From contig CAZROT010000012.1 of NCBI GenBank assembly GCA_964601895.1, positions 1 to 63,003 on the forward strand: 63,003 nt of DNA. Direction: 5' to 3'. Positions within the stretch are counted from its first letter, which is position 1; each line of letters begins with the position of its first letter. This document shows positions 51,774-61,073 of this stretch, in pieces. This DNA is from CAZROT01 sp964601895 (GTDB lineage Bacteria; Pseudomonadota; Gammaproteobacteria; Enterobacterales; Enterobacteriaceae). Under the pieces are notes generated by a model. The model was given only the letters and a program-made list of their open reading frames with translations. It did no database searches and was not told where the DNA came from. The position numbers and the translations under genes are program-made.

Positions 51774-53540
51774 ATGAAACTGCCAGTGAGAGAATTTGAT
51801 GCAGTAGTAGTAGGTGCAGGTGGCGCTGGCATGCGCGCGGCGTTGCAGATTTCACAGATGGGCCTGTCGTGTGCACTAATATCCAAAGTTTTTCCTACCC
51901 GTTCTCATACCGTTTCTGCCCAGGGTGGCATTACCGTTGCATTGGGCAATACCCATGAAGATAACTGGGAATGGCACATGTATGACACGGTGAAAGGATC
52001 GGACTATATCGGTGATCAGGATGCTATCGAATATATGTGTAAAACCGGTCCTGAAGCCATCCTGGAACTGGAACACATGGGTCTGCCGTTCTCACGCATG
52101 GATGACGGACGCATCTATCAGCGCCCGTTTGGCGGCCAGTCAAAAAATTTTGGCGGTGAGCAGGCGGCGCGCACTGCAGCCGCTGCTGATCGTACCGGGC
52201 ACGCATTGTTGCATACGCTGTATCAGCAGAACATAAAAAATCGTACTACGCTGTTCTCTGAATGGTACGCACTGGATCTGGTAAAAAACCAGGATAACGC
52301 CATTGTTGGCTGTACGGCAATTTGCATTGAAAGTGGTGAATGCGTTTATTTCAAAGCAAAAGCAACCGTACTTGCAACCGGCGGTGCAGGACGTATTTAT
52401 CAGTCCACCACCAATGCACACATTAACACCGGTGATGGTATTGGTATGGCATTGCGTGCAGGTGTCCCGGTGCAGGATATGGAAATGTGGCAGTTCCATC
52501 CGACAGGTATAGCTGGTGCAGGGGTACTGGTCACTGAAGGGTGCCGCGGTGAAGGCGGTTATCTGCTGAATACGCATGGTGAACGCTTTATGGAGCGCTA
52601 CGCGCCCAATGCGAAGGATCTGGCAGGTCGCGACGTAGTGGCGCGTTCAATCATGATAGAAATTCGTGAAGGACGTGGCTGCGATGGGCCCTGGGGACCT
52701 CATGTCAAGCTGAAGCTGGATCATTTGGGTAAAGAAGTGCTGGAATCACGCTTACCCGGTATTCTCGAATTATCGCGTACCTTTGCCCATGTGGATCCAA
52801 CCAAAGAGCCTATTCCGGTTATTCCCACATGCCATTATATGATGGGTGGAATTCCCACCAAAGTCACCGGGCAGGCACTGCGAGTCAATGAAAAAGGTGA
52901 AGATGTCATCATACCAGGGCTGTTTGCGGTAGGTGAAATCGCCTGTGTATCCGTCCATGGCGCTAATCGCCTCGGAGGAAACTCGTTACTGGACTTAGTG
53001 GTGTTTGGTCGTGCCGCCGGTATCTATCTGCGTGAATCTCTGATGGCGCAGGGAACAAGCCGTGACGCCAGTGAAGCTGATATTGAATGTGCGCTGCAGC
53101 GCTTAACTCGCTGGAATAACAACCGTAATGGTGAGGATCCAGTGGCCATTCGTAAGGCATTACAATCCTGTATGCAACACAGTTTTTCCGTATTCCGTGA
53201 AGGCGATGCCATGATAAAAGGCCTGGAAGAACTCAAACTGCTACGTGAACGCCTGAAAAATGCACGTCTGGATGATATATCAGGTGAATTTAATACCCAG
53301 CGCATTGAATGTCTGGAACTGGATAATTTAATGGAAACGGCGTTTTCAACTGCCGTGTCAGCAATTTTCCGTACTGAAAGCCGGGGTGCGCATAGCCGTT
53401 TTGATTACCCGGAACGCGATGATGCTAACTGGTTATGCCATTGTCTGTATCAACCTGATACTGAGAGCATGATACGCCGTGCGGTCAATATGCAACCCAA
53501 ATTGCGTGCAGCATTCCCACCAAAAGTGCGGTCTTATTGA
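51774..53540 (+). CDS. sdhA: succinate dehydrogenase flavoprotein subunit
   Basis: 588 residues, the E. coli length. The Rossmann motif VVVGAGGAGMRAAL, the covalent-FAD His45 (TRSHTVSAQGG), the substrate loop QFHPTGIAGAGVL, the catalytic region around the RDVVARS segment and CHYMMGGIPT are all intact. Catalyses oxidation of succinate to fumarate on the cytoplasmic face of the membrane. The start codon follows the sdhD stop without a gap. Confidence 0.98.
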   Translation: MKLPVREFDAVVVGAGGAGMRAALQISQMGLSCALISKVFPTRSHTVSAQGGITVALGNTHEDNWEWHMYDTVKGSDYIGDQDAIEYMCKTGPEAILELEHMGLPFSRMDDGRIYQRPFGGQSKNFGGEQAARTAAAADRTGHALLHTLYQQNIKNRTTLFSEWYALDLVKNQDNAIVGCTAICIESGECVYFKAKATVLATGGAGRIYQSTTNAHINTGDGIGMALRAGVPVQDMEMWQFHPTGIAGAGVLVTEGCRGEGGYLLNTHGERFMERYAPNAKDLAGRDVVARSIMIEIREGRGCDGPWGPHVKLKLDHLGKEVLESRLPGILELSRTFAHVDPTKEPIPVIPTCHYMMGGIPTKVTGQALRVNEKGEDVIIPGLFAVGEIACVSVHGANRLGGNSLLDLVVFGRAAGIYLRESLMAQGTSRDASEADIECALQRLTRWNNNRNGEDPVAIRKALQSCMQHSFSVFREGDAMIKGLEELKLLRERLKNARLDDISGEFNTQRIECLELDNLMETAFSTAVSAIFRTESRGAHSRFDYPERDDANWLCHCLYQPDTESMIRRAVNMQPKLRAAFPPKVRSY

Positions 53541-53584
53541 CGTGTTATGCGGTGAACATGTTGCAAACCTAAAGGTAAAACGTC

Positions 53585-54301
53585 ATGAAGCTCGAATTTT
53601 CAATTTATCGTTATAATCCTGATGTTGACAATGCACCACGTATGCAGGATTACCAGCTTGAAGTAGAGGAAGGGCGCGATATGATGCTGCTGGATGCATT
53701 AATCCAGCTAAAAGAGCAGGATCCTTCCCTATCTTTTCGACGTTCATGCCGTGAGGGCGTCTGTGGCTCCGACGGACTCAATATGAATGGCAAAAACGGG
53801 CTGGCATGCATCACACCTCTTTCTGCGCTCAGGGATGCAGATAAAAAAATCGTCATTCGTCCGCTACCCGGTCTACCGGTGATACGCGACTTAATCGTGG
53901 ATATGAAGCAATTTTATGCTCAGTATGAAAAGATTAAGCCCTGGTTACTGAATGATGGCAAAAATCCGCCAGCGCGTGAGCATCTGCAGTCACCGCAGGA
54001 ACGTGCAAAGCTGGATGGATTGTATGAATGTGTGTTATGTGCCTGCTGCTCAACAGCCTGTCCTTCTTTCTGGTGGAATCCGGATAAATTTGTTGGCCCG
54101 GCAGGCTTACTGGCCGCCTGGCGCTTTCTTGCGGACAGCAGGGATACAGAAACTGAAGCGCGTCTCGCGGAGCTGGACGATGCATTCAGTGTATTTCGCT
54201 GTCACGGTATTATGAATTGTGTCAGTGTCTGTCCCAAAGGGCTTAATCCCACCGAGGCAATTGGCCATATCAAATCGCAATTGATTGAGCGCGGTGGATA
54301 A
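53585..54301 (+). CDS. sdhB: succinate dehydrogenase iron-sulfur subunit
   Basis: 238 residues, identical in length to E. coli SdhB. The [2Fe-2S] motif SCREGVCGSDG (Cys55, Cys60, Asp63) with Cys75, then CVLCACCSTACP for the [4Fe-4S] cluster and CHGIMNCVSVCPKGLNP for the [3Fe-4S] cluster, are complete. Transfers electrons from SdhA FAD to quinone. AAAGG lies before the ATG at 53585; 44 bp separate it from sdhA. An interspersed repeat follows 88 bp downstream. Confidence 0.98.
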   Translation: MKLEFSIYRYNPDVDNAPRMQDYQLEVEEGRDMMLLDALIQLKEQDPSLSFRRSCREGVCGSDGLNMNGKNGLACITPLSALRDADKKIVIRPLPGLPVIRDLIVDMKQFYAQYEKIKPWLLNDGKNPPAREHLQSPQERAKLDGLYECVLCACCSTACPSFWWNPDKFVGPAGLLAAWRFLADSRDTETEARLAELDDAFSVFRCHGIMNCVSVCPKGLNPTEAIGHIKSQLIERGG

Positions 54302-54389
54302 AAGAAAATGATAAATAAAACAACGTTATCAATATCCTGTGCTGATACCGAGCCTGGCGTCAGCCCTGTATCGGTGAGCGCGACAGATT

Positions 54390-54518
54390 ATATACCCAAA
54401 GTATTACAGGTTGCAGCAAGGCGGCAAGAACAGGCATCCCCATGAGCATAGACAAGCTATGTGATTGGGGTGACTATTCGCAGCCAACGCGGCTGCAACC
54501 TGGAAGACGAAGGATATA
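54390..54518. repeat. interspersed palindrome-ended repeat, copy 3
   Basis: About 129 bp from TATATACCCAAAGTATTACA to GACGAAGGATATA, with the same inner blocks as copy 1 (GCATCCCCATGAGCATAGAC is identical). It sits between sdhB and sucA, ending 34 bp before the sucA ATG, within the likely sdh-suc transcript. Confidence 0.85.
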
Positions 54519-54552
54519 AACAGATGCTGAAATTCCAGAGAGTTAAGAGATA

Positions 54553-57357
54553 ATGCAGAACGGTGCAATGAAAGCCTGGCTGGATTCTTCCTGTCTGGCA
54601 GGCACAAATCAATCCTATATAGAGCAGCTTTATGAGCGCTTTTTAATTGATCCTGATGGCGTTGATGCCAGCTGGCAGGCTGTTTTTCAACAACTGCCAA
54701 CGGCAACCAGGCCTGATCAGGCTCACTCCCAGATACGCGATCATTTTCGGCGTCTTGCGAAAGATAATGTGCGTTATCATGCTGTCGCCAGCGACCCGGA
54801 TAATGATGCAAAACAGGTAAAAGTTTTGCAGCTCATTAATGCTTTTCGTTTTCGCGGGCATCAGCATGCCAGCCTTGACCCGCTGGAGCTGTGGAAACAG
54901 GAACAGGTACTGGATTTAGATCCAGCATGGCACAATCTCACTGAAGACGATTTTCAGGAGCATTTTAACGTGGGCTCTTTTGCCATGGGCAAAGAAACCA
55001 TGAAGCTCGCCACGCTTTATGAAGCGCTGAAAAGAACATACTGTGGCTCTATTGGTGCCGAATACATGCATATGACTGATACTGAAGAAAAACGCTGGAT
55101 CCAGCAGCGTGTTGAATCCGTATCAGGAAAACCGCTATTCAATGATGCTGAAAAACGGCGTTTTCTACAGGAATTAACTGCCGCTGAAGGCCTGGAGCGC
55201 TATCTGGGCGCAAGATTCCCGGGCGCCAAACGATTTTCACTGGAAGGCGGCGATGCACTGGTTACGCTCCTGAAAGAAATGATTCGTCATGCTGGTAAAA
55301 ATGGCACCAGTGAAGTGGTACTAGGTATGGCACATCGTGGCCGCCTGAACGTATTGATTAACGTATTGGGTAAAAAACCGGAAGATTTGTTCGATGAGTT
55401 TGCCGGTAAGCATAAAGAGCATCTTGGCACCGGTGACGTGAAATATCATCAGGGATTTTCTTCCGATGTTGAAACTGAAGGCGGCCTTGTGCATCTGGCA
55501 CTTGCCTTTAACCCGTCACATCTGGAAATTGTCAGCCCTGTGGTCATTGGCTCTGTGCGTGCCAGACGCGATCGCCTGAAGGAAGCAGACAGCAATATCG
55601 TATTACCGATAACCATTCATGGCGATGCTGCGATTGCCGGTCAGGGTGTGGTACAAGAGACCCTGAATATGTCTCAGGCACGTGGCTATGAAGTCGGGGG
55701 AACGGTACGTATCGTCGTCAATAATCAAATTGGCTTTACCACGTCAAACCCCCGTGATGCGCGTTCCACAGAATACTGTACTGATATCGCAAAAATGGTG
55801 CAGTCACCCATTTTTCATGTGAATGCGGATGATCCAGAAGCGGTGGCCTTTGTGGCACGCCTGGCGCTGGATTTTCGTAACACGTTTAAACGTGACGTCA
55901 TGATTGATTTGGTCTGTTATCGCCGCCATGGCCATAATGAAGCTGATGAACCCAGCGCAACACAGCCTGTCATGTATCAGAAGATTAAAAAACATCCGAC
56001 AGCACGTAAACTGTATGCAGATAAACTGATTGACCAGCAGGTAGTCGGTCTCGAAGATGTCACTGAAATGGTGAATCTGTATCGTGATGCCCTTGATAGA
56101 GGTGACTGTGTCGTTGAAGAATGGCGCCCTATGAATCTTCAATCCTTCACCTGGTCCTCTTACCTGCATCACGAATGGGACGAAGACTATCCCGCTAAAA
56201 TGGATTTACAGCAGGTGAAAGATCTGAGCCTGCGCATCAGTACACCTCCTGAGGCAATAGAATTACAGTCCCGTGTTGCCAAAATTTACGCTGATCGCGC
56301 TGAAATGGCGACAGGTAACAAACCTTTTGACTGGGGAGCTGCGGAAACACTGGCTTATGCCACACTAGTCGATGCAGGTATTTCTATACGCTTATCCGGT
56401 GAGGATGCCGGGCGCGGGACTTTTTTTCATCGTCACGCCGTACTTCATAACCAGAAAGATGGTTCACTTTACGTACCACTGGCAAACGTACGCAGAGATC
56501 AGGGCGTCTTTAACGTCTGGGACTCGGTTCTGTCTGAAGAAGCAGTACTGGCTTTCGAATACGGCTATGCGACTGCAGAGCCCCGGACACTAACCATCTG
56601 GGAAGCACAGTTTGGTGATTTTGCCAATGGTGCTCAGGTAGTTATCGATCAGTTCATCAGTTCAGGTGAGCAGAAATGGGGGCGTATGTGTGGGCTGGTG
56701 ATGCTGTTACCTCATGGCTATGAAGGCCAGGGTCCGGAGCACTCATCGGCTCGCCTTGAGCGTTATTTACAACTCTGTGCTGAGCAAAACATACAGGTGT
56801 GCATTCCTTCCACTCCAGCTCAGGTTTATCACATGTTGCGCCGTCAGGCACTGCGTGCCATGCGTCGGCCATTAATAGTGATGTCACCAAAATCACTCCT
56901 GCGGCATCCGCTCGCCATTTCCTCGCTCGAAGAACTGGCTGACGGTTGTTTTCTGCCCGCTATTGGAGAAGTGGATAAGCTGAAAGCACAGGCCGTGAAA
57001 CGTGTTGTTATCTGTTCCGGTAAAATCTACTACGATTTACTGGAGCAGCGTCGTAAGAACGAGCAAAAAAATGTTGCCATTGTGCGTATAGAGCAGCTGT
57101 ATCCCTTTCCACATCAGGCCGTTCAGGCAGTGCTGGAGCCCTACTCTCATGTGCATGACTTTGTCTGGTGTCAGGAAGAGCCCCTGAATCAGGGTGCCTG
57201 GTATTGCAGTCAACACAATTTTCGAGAGGTGATACCGTTTGGAGCATCTCTGCGTTATGTCGGGCGCCCGGCTTCTGCATCGCCTGCTGTTGGTTATATG
57301 TCGGTTCATCAACAGCAGCAGCAGAGCCTGGTCAATGATGCACTGAACGTTGAATAA
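54553..57357 (+). CDS. sucA: 2-oxoglutarate dehydrogenase E1 component
   Basis: 934 residues (E. coli SucA has 933). Thiamine-diphosphate enzyme that decarboxylates 2-oxoglutarate and transfers the succinyl group to the SucB lipoyl. The GMAHRGRLNVL block, the ThDP motif GDAAIAGQGVVQETLN through NNQIGFTT, and the C-terminal LLPHGYEGQGPEHSSARLERYLQLC region match E. coli. The ATG at 54553 follows AGAGATA, and the interspersed repeat lies just before it. The start matches E. coli MQNSALKAWLDSS. Confidence 0.98.
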   Translation: MQNGAMKAWLDSSCLAGTNQSYIEQLYERFLIDPDGVDASWQAVFQQLPTATRPDQAHSQIRDHFRRLAKDNVRYHAVASDPDNDAKQVKVLQLINAFRFRGHQHASLDPLELWKQEQVLDLDPAWHNLTEDDFQEHFNVGSFAMGKETMKLATLYEALKRTYCGSIGAEYMHMTDTEEKRWIQQRVESVSGKPLFNDAEKRRFLQELTAAEGLERYLGARFPGAKRFSLEGGDALVTLLKEMIRHAGKNGTSEVVLGMAHRGRLNVLINVLGKKPEDLFDEFAGKHKEHLGTGDVKYHQGFSSDVETEGGLVHLALAFNPSHLEIVSPVVIGSVRARRDRLKEADSNIVLPITIHGDAAIAGQGVVQETLNMSQARGYEVGGTVRIVVNNQIGFTTSNPRDARSTEYCTDIAKMVQSPIFHVNADDPEAVAFVARLALDFRNTFKRDVMIDLVCYRRHGHNEADEPSATQPVMYQKIKKHPTARKLYADKLIDQQVVGLEDVTEMVNLYRDALDRGDCVVEEWRPMNLQSFTWSSYLHHEWDEDYPAKMDLQQVKDLSLRISTPPEAIELQSRVAKIYADRAEMATGNKPFDWGAAETLAYATLVDAGISIRLSGEDAGRGTFFHRHAVLHNQKDGSLYVPLANVRRDQGVFNVWDSVLSEEAVLAFEYGYATAEPRTLTIWEAQFGDFANGAQVVIDQFISSGEQKWGRMCGLVMLLPHGYEGQGPEHSSARLERYLQLCAEQNIQVCIPSTPAQVYHMLRRQALRAMRRPLIVMSPKSLLRHPLAISSLEELADGCFLPAIGEVDKLKAQAVKRVVICSGKIYYDLLEQRRKNEQKNVAIVRIEQLYPFPHQAVQAVLEPYSHVHDFVWCQEEPLNQGAWYCSQHNFREVIPFGASLRYVGRPASASPAVGYMSVHQQQQQSLVNDALNVE

Positions 57358-57372
57358 GATTAAGGATAGAAA

Positions 57373-58590
57373 ATGAGTGGCGTAGACATTCTGGTTCCTG
57401 ATTTGCCTGAATCTGTCGCTGATGCGACTGTTGCTCTCTGGCATAAAAAACCGGGCGATACCGTCCTTCGCGATGAAATAATCGTTGAAATTGAAACAGA
57501 TAAAGTTGTACTGGAAGTACCAGCCAGTGAAGCTGGTGTTCTCGATGTCATACTGCAGGATACCGGTGCAACTGTACTATCACGTCAGATTCTGGGACGC
57601 ATACGGGCTGCCAGTGCTGCCACGACTGAGGTGGTAAAACGTGCTGATCCCGTGCCAGAAAAAATTACTCCACCGGCCGATGAAGATGAAACCAGCGATG
57701 CAGTCAGCCCGGCCATTCGTCGCCTGATTGCAGAGCATAATATCAATGTCAGCCTTATCAAAGGCACCGGTGTTGGTGGCCGTATTACCCGAAAAGATAT
57801 CGATCAATATCTCGCAAGCCAGGTAGCGGGTGATAAACAACCGGCCGCTGCTCACAACGCTGAATCGGGTATTGAGCCGTTAGCACCGGGTCGTAGTGAA
57901 AAACGTGTTCCTATGACACGCTTACGTAAACGTGTCGCAGAGCGTCTGCTGGAAGCAAAAAACAGCACTGCAATGCTAACCACATTCAACGAAGTGAACA
58001 TGAAACCAATTATGGATTTACGTAAACGCTATGGCGAAGTTTTTGAGAAACGCCACGCCGTACGTTTAGGTTTCATGTCATTTTATATCAAAGCGGTAGT
58101 TGAAGCTTTAAAGCGCTATCCTGAGGTCAATGCATCTATTGATGGTGAAGAAGTCGTGTATCGTAACTACTTCGACATTAGTATTGCGGTTTCCACACCC
58201 CGAGGTCTGGTAACACCGGTTTTGCGTGATACCGACACCTTAACCATGGCCGATATTGAGAAACGTATTAAGGAACTGGCAGTTAAAGGCCGTGATGGCA
58301 AACTCACGGTTGAAGAGTTAACCGGTGGAAATTTTACCATTACTAATGGAGGGGTATTTGGATCGCTGATGTCCACACCGATTATTAACCCACCACAAAG
58401 CGCTATCCTCGGTATGCATGCCATCCTGGATCGCCCTGTAGCTGTTGAGGGTCAGGTGGTTATTCTACCCATGATGTATCTGGCGCTGTCTTACGATCAC
58501 CGTCTTATTGACGGACGTGAATCTGTCGGTTACCTGCTGACAGTCAAAGAAATGCTCGAGGATCCGGTTCGTTTGTTATTAGACATATAA
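57373..58590 (+). CDS. sucB: dihydrolipoyllysine succinyltransferase (E2 of 2-oxoglutarate dehydrogenase)
   Basis: 405 residues, the E. coli length. Lipoyl domain with Lys44 in EIETDKVVLEV, E1/E3-binding domain near residues 115-155 (SPAIRRLIAEHNINVSLIKG), and a C-terminal acyltransferase domain ending with the catalytic LSYDHRLIDGRE (His and Asp of HxxxD). Forms the 24-mer core of the complex. It follows sucA by 15 bp with AAGGA as ribosome site, so the two are co-translated. Confidence 0.98.
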   Translation: MSGVDILVPDLPESVADATVALWHKKPGDTVLRDEIIVEIETDKVVLEVPASEAGVLDVILQDTGATVLSRQILGRIRAASAATTEVVKRADPVPEKITPPADEDETSDAVSPAIRRLIAEHNINVSLIKGTGVGGRITRKDIDQYLASQVAGDKQPAAAHNAESGIEPLAPGRSEKRVPMTRLRKRVAERLLEAKNSTAMLTTFNEVNMKPIMDLRKRYGEVFEKRHAVRLGFMSFYIKAVVEALKRYPEVNASIDGEEVVYRNYFDISIAVSTPRGLVTPVLRDTDTLTMADIEKRIKELAVKGRDGKLTVEELTGGNFTITNGGVFGSLMSTPIINPPQSAILGMHAILDRPVAVEGQVVILPMMYLALSYDHRLIDGRESVGYLLTVKEMLEDPVRLLLDI

Positions 58591-58687
58591 CAATACCAGG
58601 CAGTATTTTCTCTTTTCTGTACTACAGGCATCCTGTGTCTGTGGTCAATGTTGGCGATTTTTAAGATTTAATAATGGATATGTCATC

Positions 58688-59857
58688 ATGAACTTACATG
58701 AATATCAGGCAAAACAACTATTTGCCAGGTATGGCTTACCGGTACCAACCGGTTATGTCTGTACCACCGCACGTGAAGCAGAAGAAGCAGCATCAAGGAT
58801 CGGTACTGGTCCATGGGTGGTTAAATGTCAGGTTCATGCAGGTGGCCGTGGTAAAGCAGGTGGCGTAGAGTTACTGCAAAAGAAAGAAGATATTCGTGCC
58901 TTTGCTGATCTCTGGCTGGGATCCAATCTGGTCACCTATCAGACGAGTATTCAGGGACAGCCTGTTCATCAGATTCTGGTAGAAGGCGCCACTGAGATTG
59001 AACAGGAATTGTATTTAGGTGCCGTGGTTGACCGTGCCAGCCAGCGCATTGTCTTTATGGCGTCAACGGAGGGCGGTGTTGACATCGAAAAAGTTGCTGC
59101 CGAAACACCCCACCTTATCCACCGCATGGCGTTAGATCCCCTTACGGGGCCACAGCCTTACCAGGGACGCGAGCTGGCCTTTAAACTCGGCTTACGTGGT
59201 AAGCAGGTAGCCCAATTCAGTAAGATTTTTATGGGCCTTGGTGCCTTATTTATCGCACGTGACCTTGCACTGGTGGAAATAAACCCTCTGGTCATCACCA
59301 GACAGGGTGATCTGGTCTGTCTTGATGGTAAATTAAATATTGATTCCAATGCCCTGTTCCGCCAGGGTGAACTGAGTGATATGCATGATCCGAGCCAGGA
59401 AGATCTGCGTGAAGCCGAGGCGGCAAAGTGGGAGCTCAATTATGTTGCCCTGAATGGTAATATTGGTTGCATGGTAAACGGTGCAGGACTAGCCATGGGC
59501 ACCATGGACATCATCAAATTACAGGGCGGTGAACCTGCTAATTTTCTCGATGTTGGTGGCAGTGCAACCAGTGAGCGTGTTGCCGAAGCATTCAAAATTA
59601 TTCTATCCGATGACAAGGTCAAGGCAATTTTAGTCAATATCTTTGGTGGTATTGTGCGTTGTGACCTGATTGCAGAGGGAATTATTATTGCTATCGCCCA
59701 GGTGAGTGTTAAGGTGCCGGTGGTGGTTCGTCTTGAAGGCAATAATGCCGCGCTGGGCGCGAAGAAGCTCGCAGAAAGTAATTTAAATATTATTGCGGCG
59801 ACCAGTCTGACAGATGCGGCCGCACGAGTCGTAGCAGCAGTGAAAGGGGATTTCTAG
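58688..59857 (+). CDS. sucC: succinyl-CoA synthetase beta subunit
   Basis: 389 residues (E. coli SucC has 388). ATP-grasp nucleotide-binding domain at the N-terminus (MNLHEYQAKQLFARYGLPVP, then VVKCQVHAGGRGKAGGV), and the CoA-ligase domain with GNIGCMVNGAGLAMGTMD and IFGGIVRCDLIAEGI. Makes ATP or GTP from succinyl-CoA together with SucD. The stop codon shares its last base with the sucD GTG. A 97-bp spacer follows sucB. Confidence 0.98.
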   Translation: MNLHEYQAKQLFARYGLPVPTGYVCTTAREAEEAASRIGTGPWVVKCQVHAGGRGKAGGVELLQKKEDIRAFADLWLGSNLVTYQTSIQGQPVHQILVEGATEIEQELYLGAVVDRASQRIVFMASTEGGVDIEKVAAETPHLIHRMALDPLTGPQPYQGRELAFKLGLRGKQVAQFSKIFMGLGALFIARDLALVEINPLVITRQGDLVCLDGKLNIDSNALFRQGELSDMHDPSQEDLREAEAAKWELNYVALNGNIGCMVNGAGLAMGTMDIIKLQGGEPANFLDVGGSATSERVAEAFKIILSDDKVKAILVNIFGGIVRCDLIAEGIIIAIAQVSVKVPVVVRLEGNNAALGAKKLAESNLNIIAATSLTDAAARVVAAVKGDF

Positions 59858-60759
59858 TGGCCATTTTAATCAATAAAAACACGCGCGTCCTTTGCCAGGG
59901 GTTCACTGGCAGCCAGGGAACTTTTCACTCAGAGCAGGCTCTTGCCTACGGTACACAGCTGGTTGGCGGTGTCACACCAGGTAAAGGCGGCACGCAGCAT
60001 CTCGGCTTACCGGTATTTAATACCATGCGTGATGCCGTCAATGACACGGGTGCAACCGTATCGGTCATTTATGTACCTGCCCAGTTTTGTAAGGATTCCA
60101 TACTCGAAGCTATTGATGCAGGCATCGAACTGATTGTCTGTATCACTGAAGGCATCCCCATGCTGGACATGCTGACGATAAAAGTCAAACTGGAACAGAC
60201 GGATACCCGTATGATTGGACCAAACTGTCCGGGCGTAATCACACCCGGGGAATGCAAAATAGGTATTATGCCCGGGCATATTCACAAGCCCGGTAAAGTG
60301 GGCATCGTTTCCCGCTCAGGCACATTAACTTACGAAGCAGTAAAGCAAACCACAGATAATGGCCTTGGGCAGTCCAGTTGTGTGGGTATTGGCGGTGATC
60401 CTATCCCAGGTTCCAGTTTTATTGATATTCTGCGCCTTTTTCAAGCTGATCCACAAACTGAAGCCATAGTGATGATTGGTGAAATTGGTGGTACTGCAGA
60501 AGAAGAAGCGGCCGCCTTTATTAAACAACATGTCACTAAACCTGTCGTGGGTTACATCGCTGGCATGACAGCACCTAAAGGTAAACGTATGGGGCATGCT
60601 GGTGCGATTATCGCAGGTGGTACAGGAAGTGCAGATGATAAGTTTGCTGCCCTGCAGGCTGCGGGTGTAAGAACCGTACCTAGCCTGGCAGAAATTGGCA
60701 ACGCAGTCGCAGAAGTGTTATCACCAGAGAATAAAGAAATCAGCACCCTGTCAATCTAA
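59857..60759 (+). CDS. sucD: succinyl-CoA synthetase alpha subunit
   Basis: 300 residues from a GTG at 59857 that overlaps the sucC stop TAG by one base (GGGGAT upstream). CoA-binding Rossmann domain with CQGFTGSQGTFHSEQA and GGVTPGKGG; phospho-His in GKRMGHAGAIIAGG; MIGPNCPGVITPGECKIG is intact. E. coli SucD ends about ten residues earlier; here a short C-terminal extension (SPENKEISTLSI) follows, with no known role. Last gene of the sdh-suc cluster. Confidence 0.97.
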   Translation: MAILINKNTRVLCQGFTGSQGTFHSEQALAYGTQLVGGVTPGKGGTQHLGLPVFNTMRDAVNDTGATVSVIYVPAQFCKDSILEAIDAGIELIVCITEGIPMLDMLTIKVKLEQTDTRMIGPNCPGVITPGECKIGIMPGHIHKPGKVGIVSRSGTLTYEAVKQTTDNGLGQSSCVGIGGDPIPGSSFIDILRLFQADPQTEAIVMIGEIGGTAEEEAAAFIKQHVTKPVVGYIAGMTAPKGKRMGHAGAIIAGGTGSADDKFAALQAAGVRTVPSLAEIGNAVAEVLSPENKEISTLSI

Positions 60760-61073
60760 AAATCCACGGACTTTTTTAAGCTTTCAGGTAGCTGCGGCAG
60801 TAGCCTGTTGTTTTAAGAAAAAAAGTTGATAGCGTCAGCATTTTCTGCCGCCGCTGTCTGGCTTATTGAAAACAACGCGACAGACTCGCACGCAGCACCA
60901 GCTGTCACAATTCTTCCTGTCATCCTGCCTCAGGGAATCAAAAACCGCAGTAATTTATACTGCCATCATACTTTTGTAACAATGACAGCAATATTCGCCA
61001 TAGCAGGGGGTCTATTCTCAAGATGAGTTGATTAACTGTGCAGGACAGAGACTGTCTATGTATGGGTAAAAAA
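60760..61073. other. intergenic region after sucD
   Basis: 314 bp between convergent genes. Just after sucD the sequence AAAAATCC-ACG-GACTTTTTT can form a small imperfect hairpin before a T-run and may be the terminator, but the stem is weak. An open frame at 60826-61026 has no homology signs or ribosome site and is not called. Confidence 0.4.

Noticed and set aside
60826..61026. 66-codon plus-strand frame after sucD
   Set aside because: No ribosome site, no recognisable features, and it lies in a convergent intergenic region.
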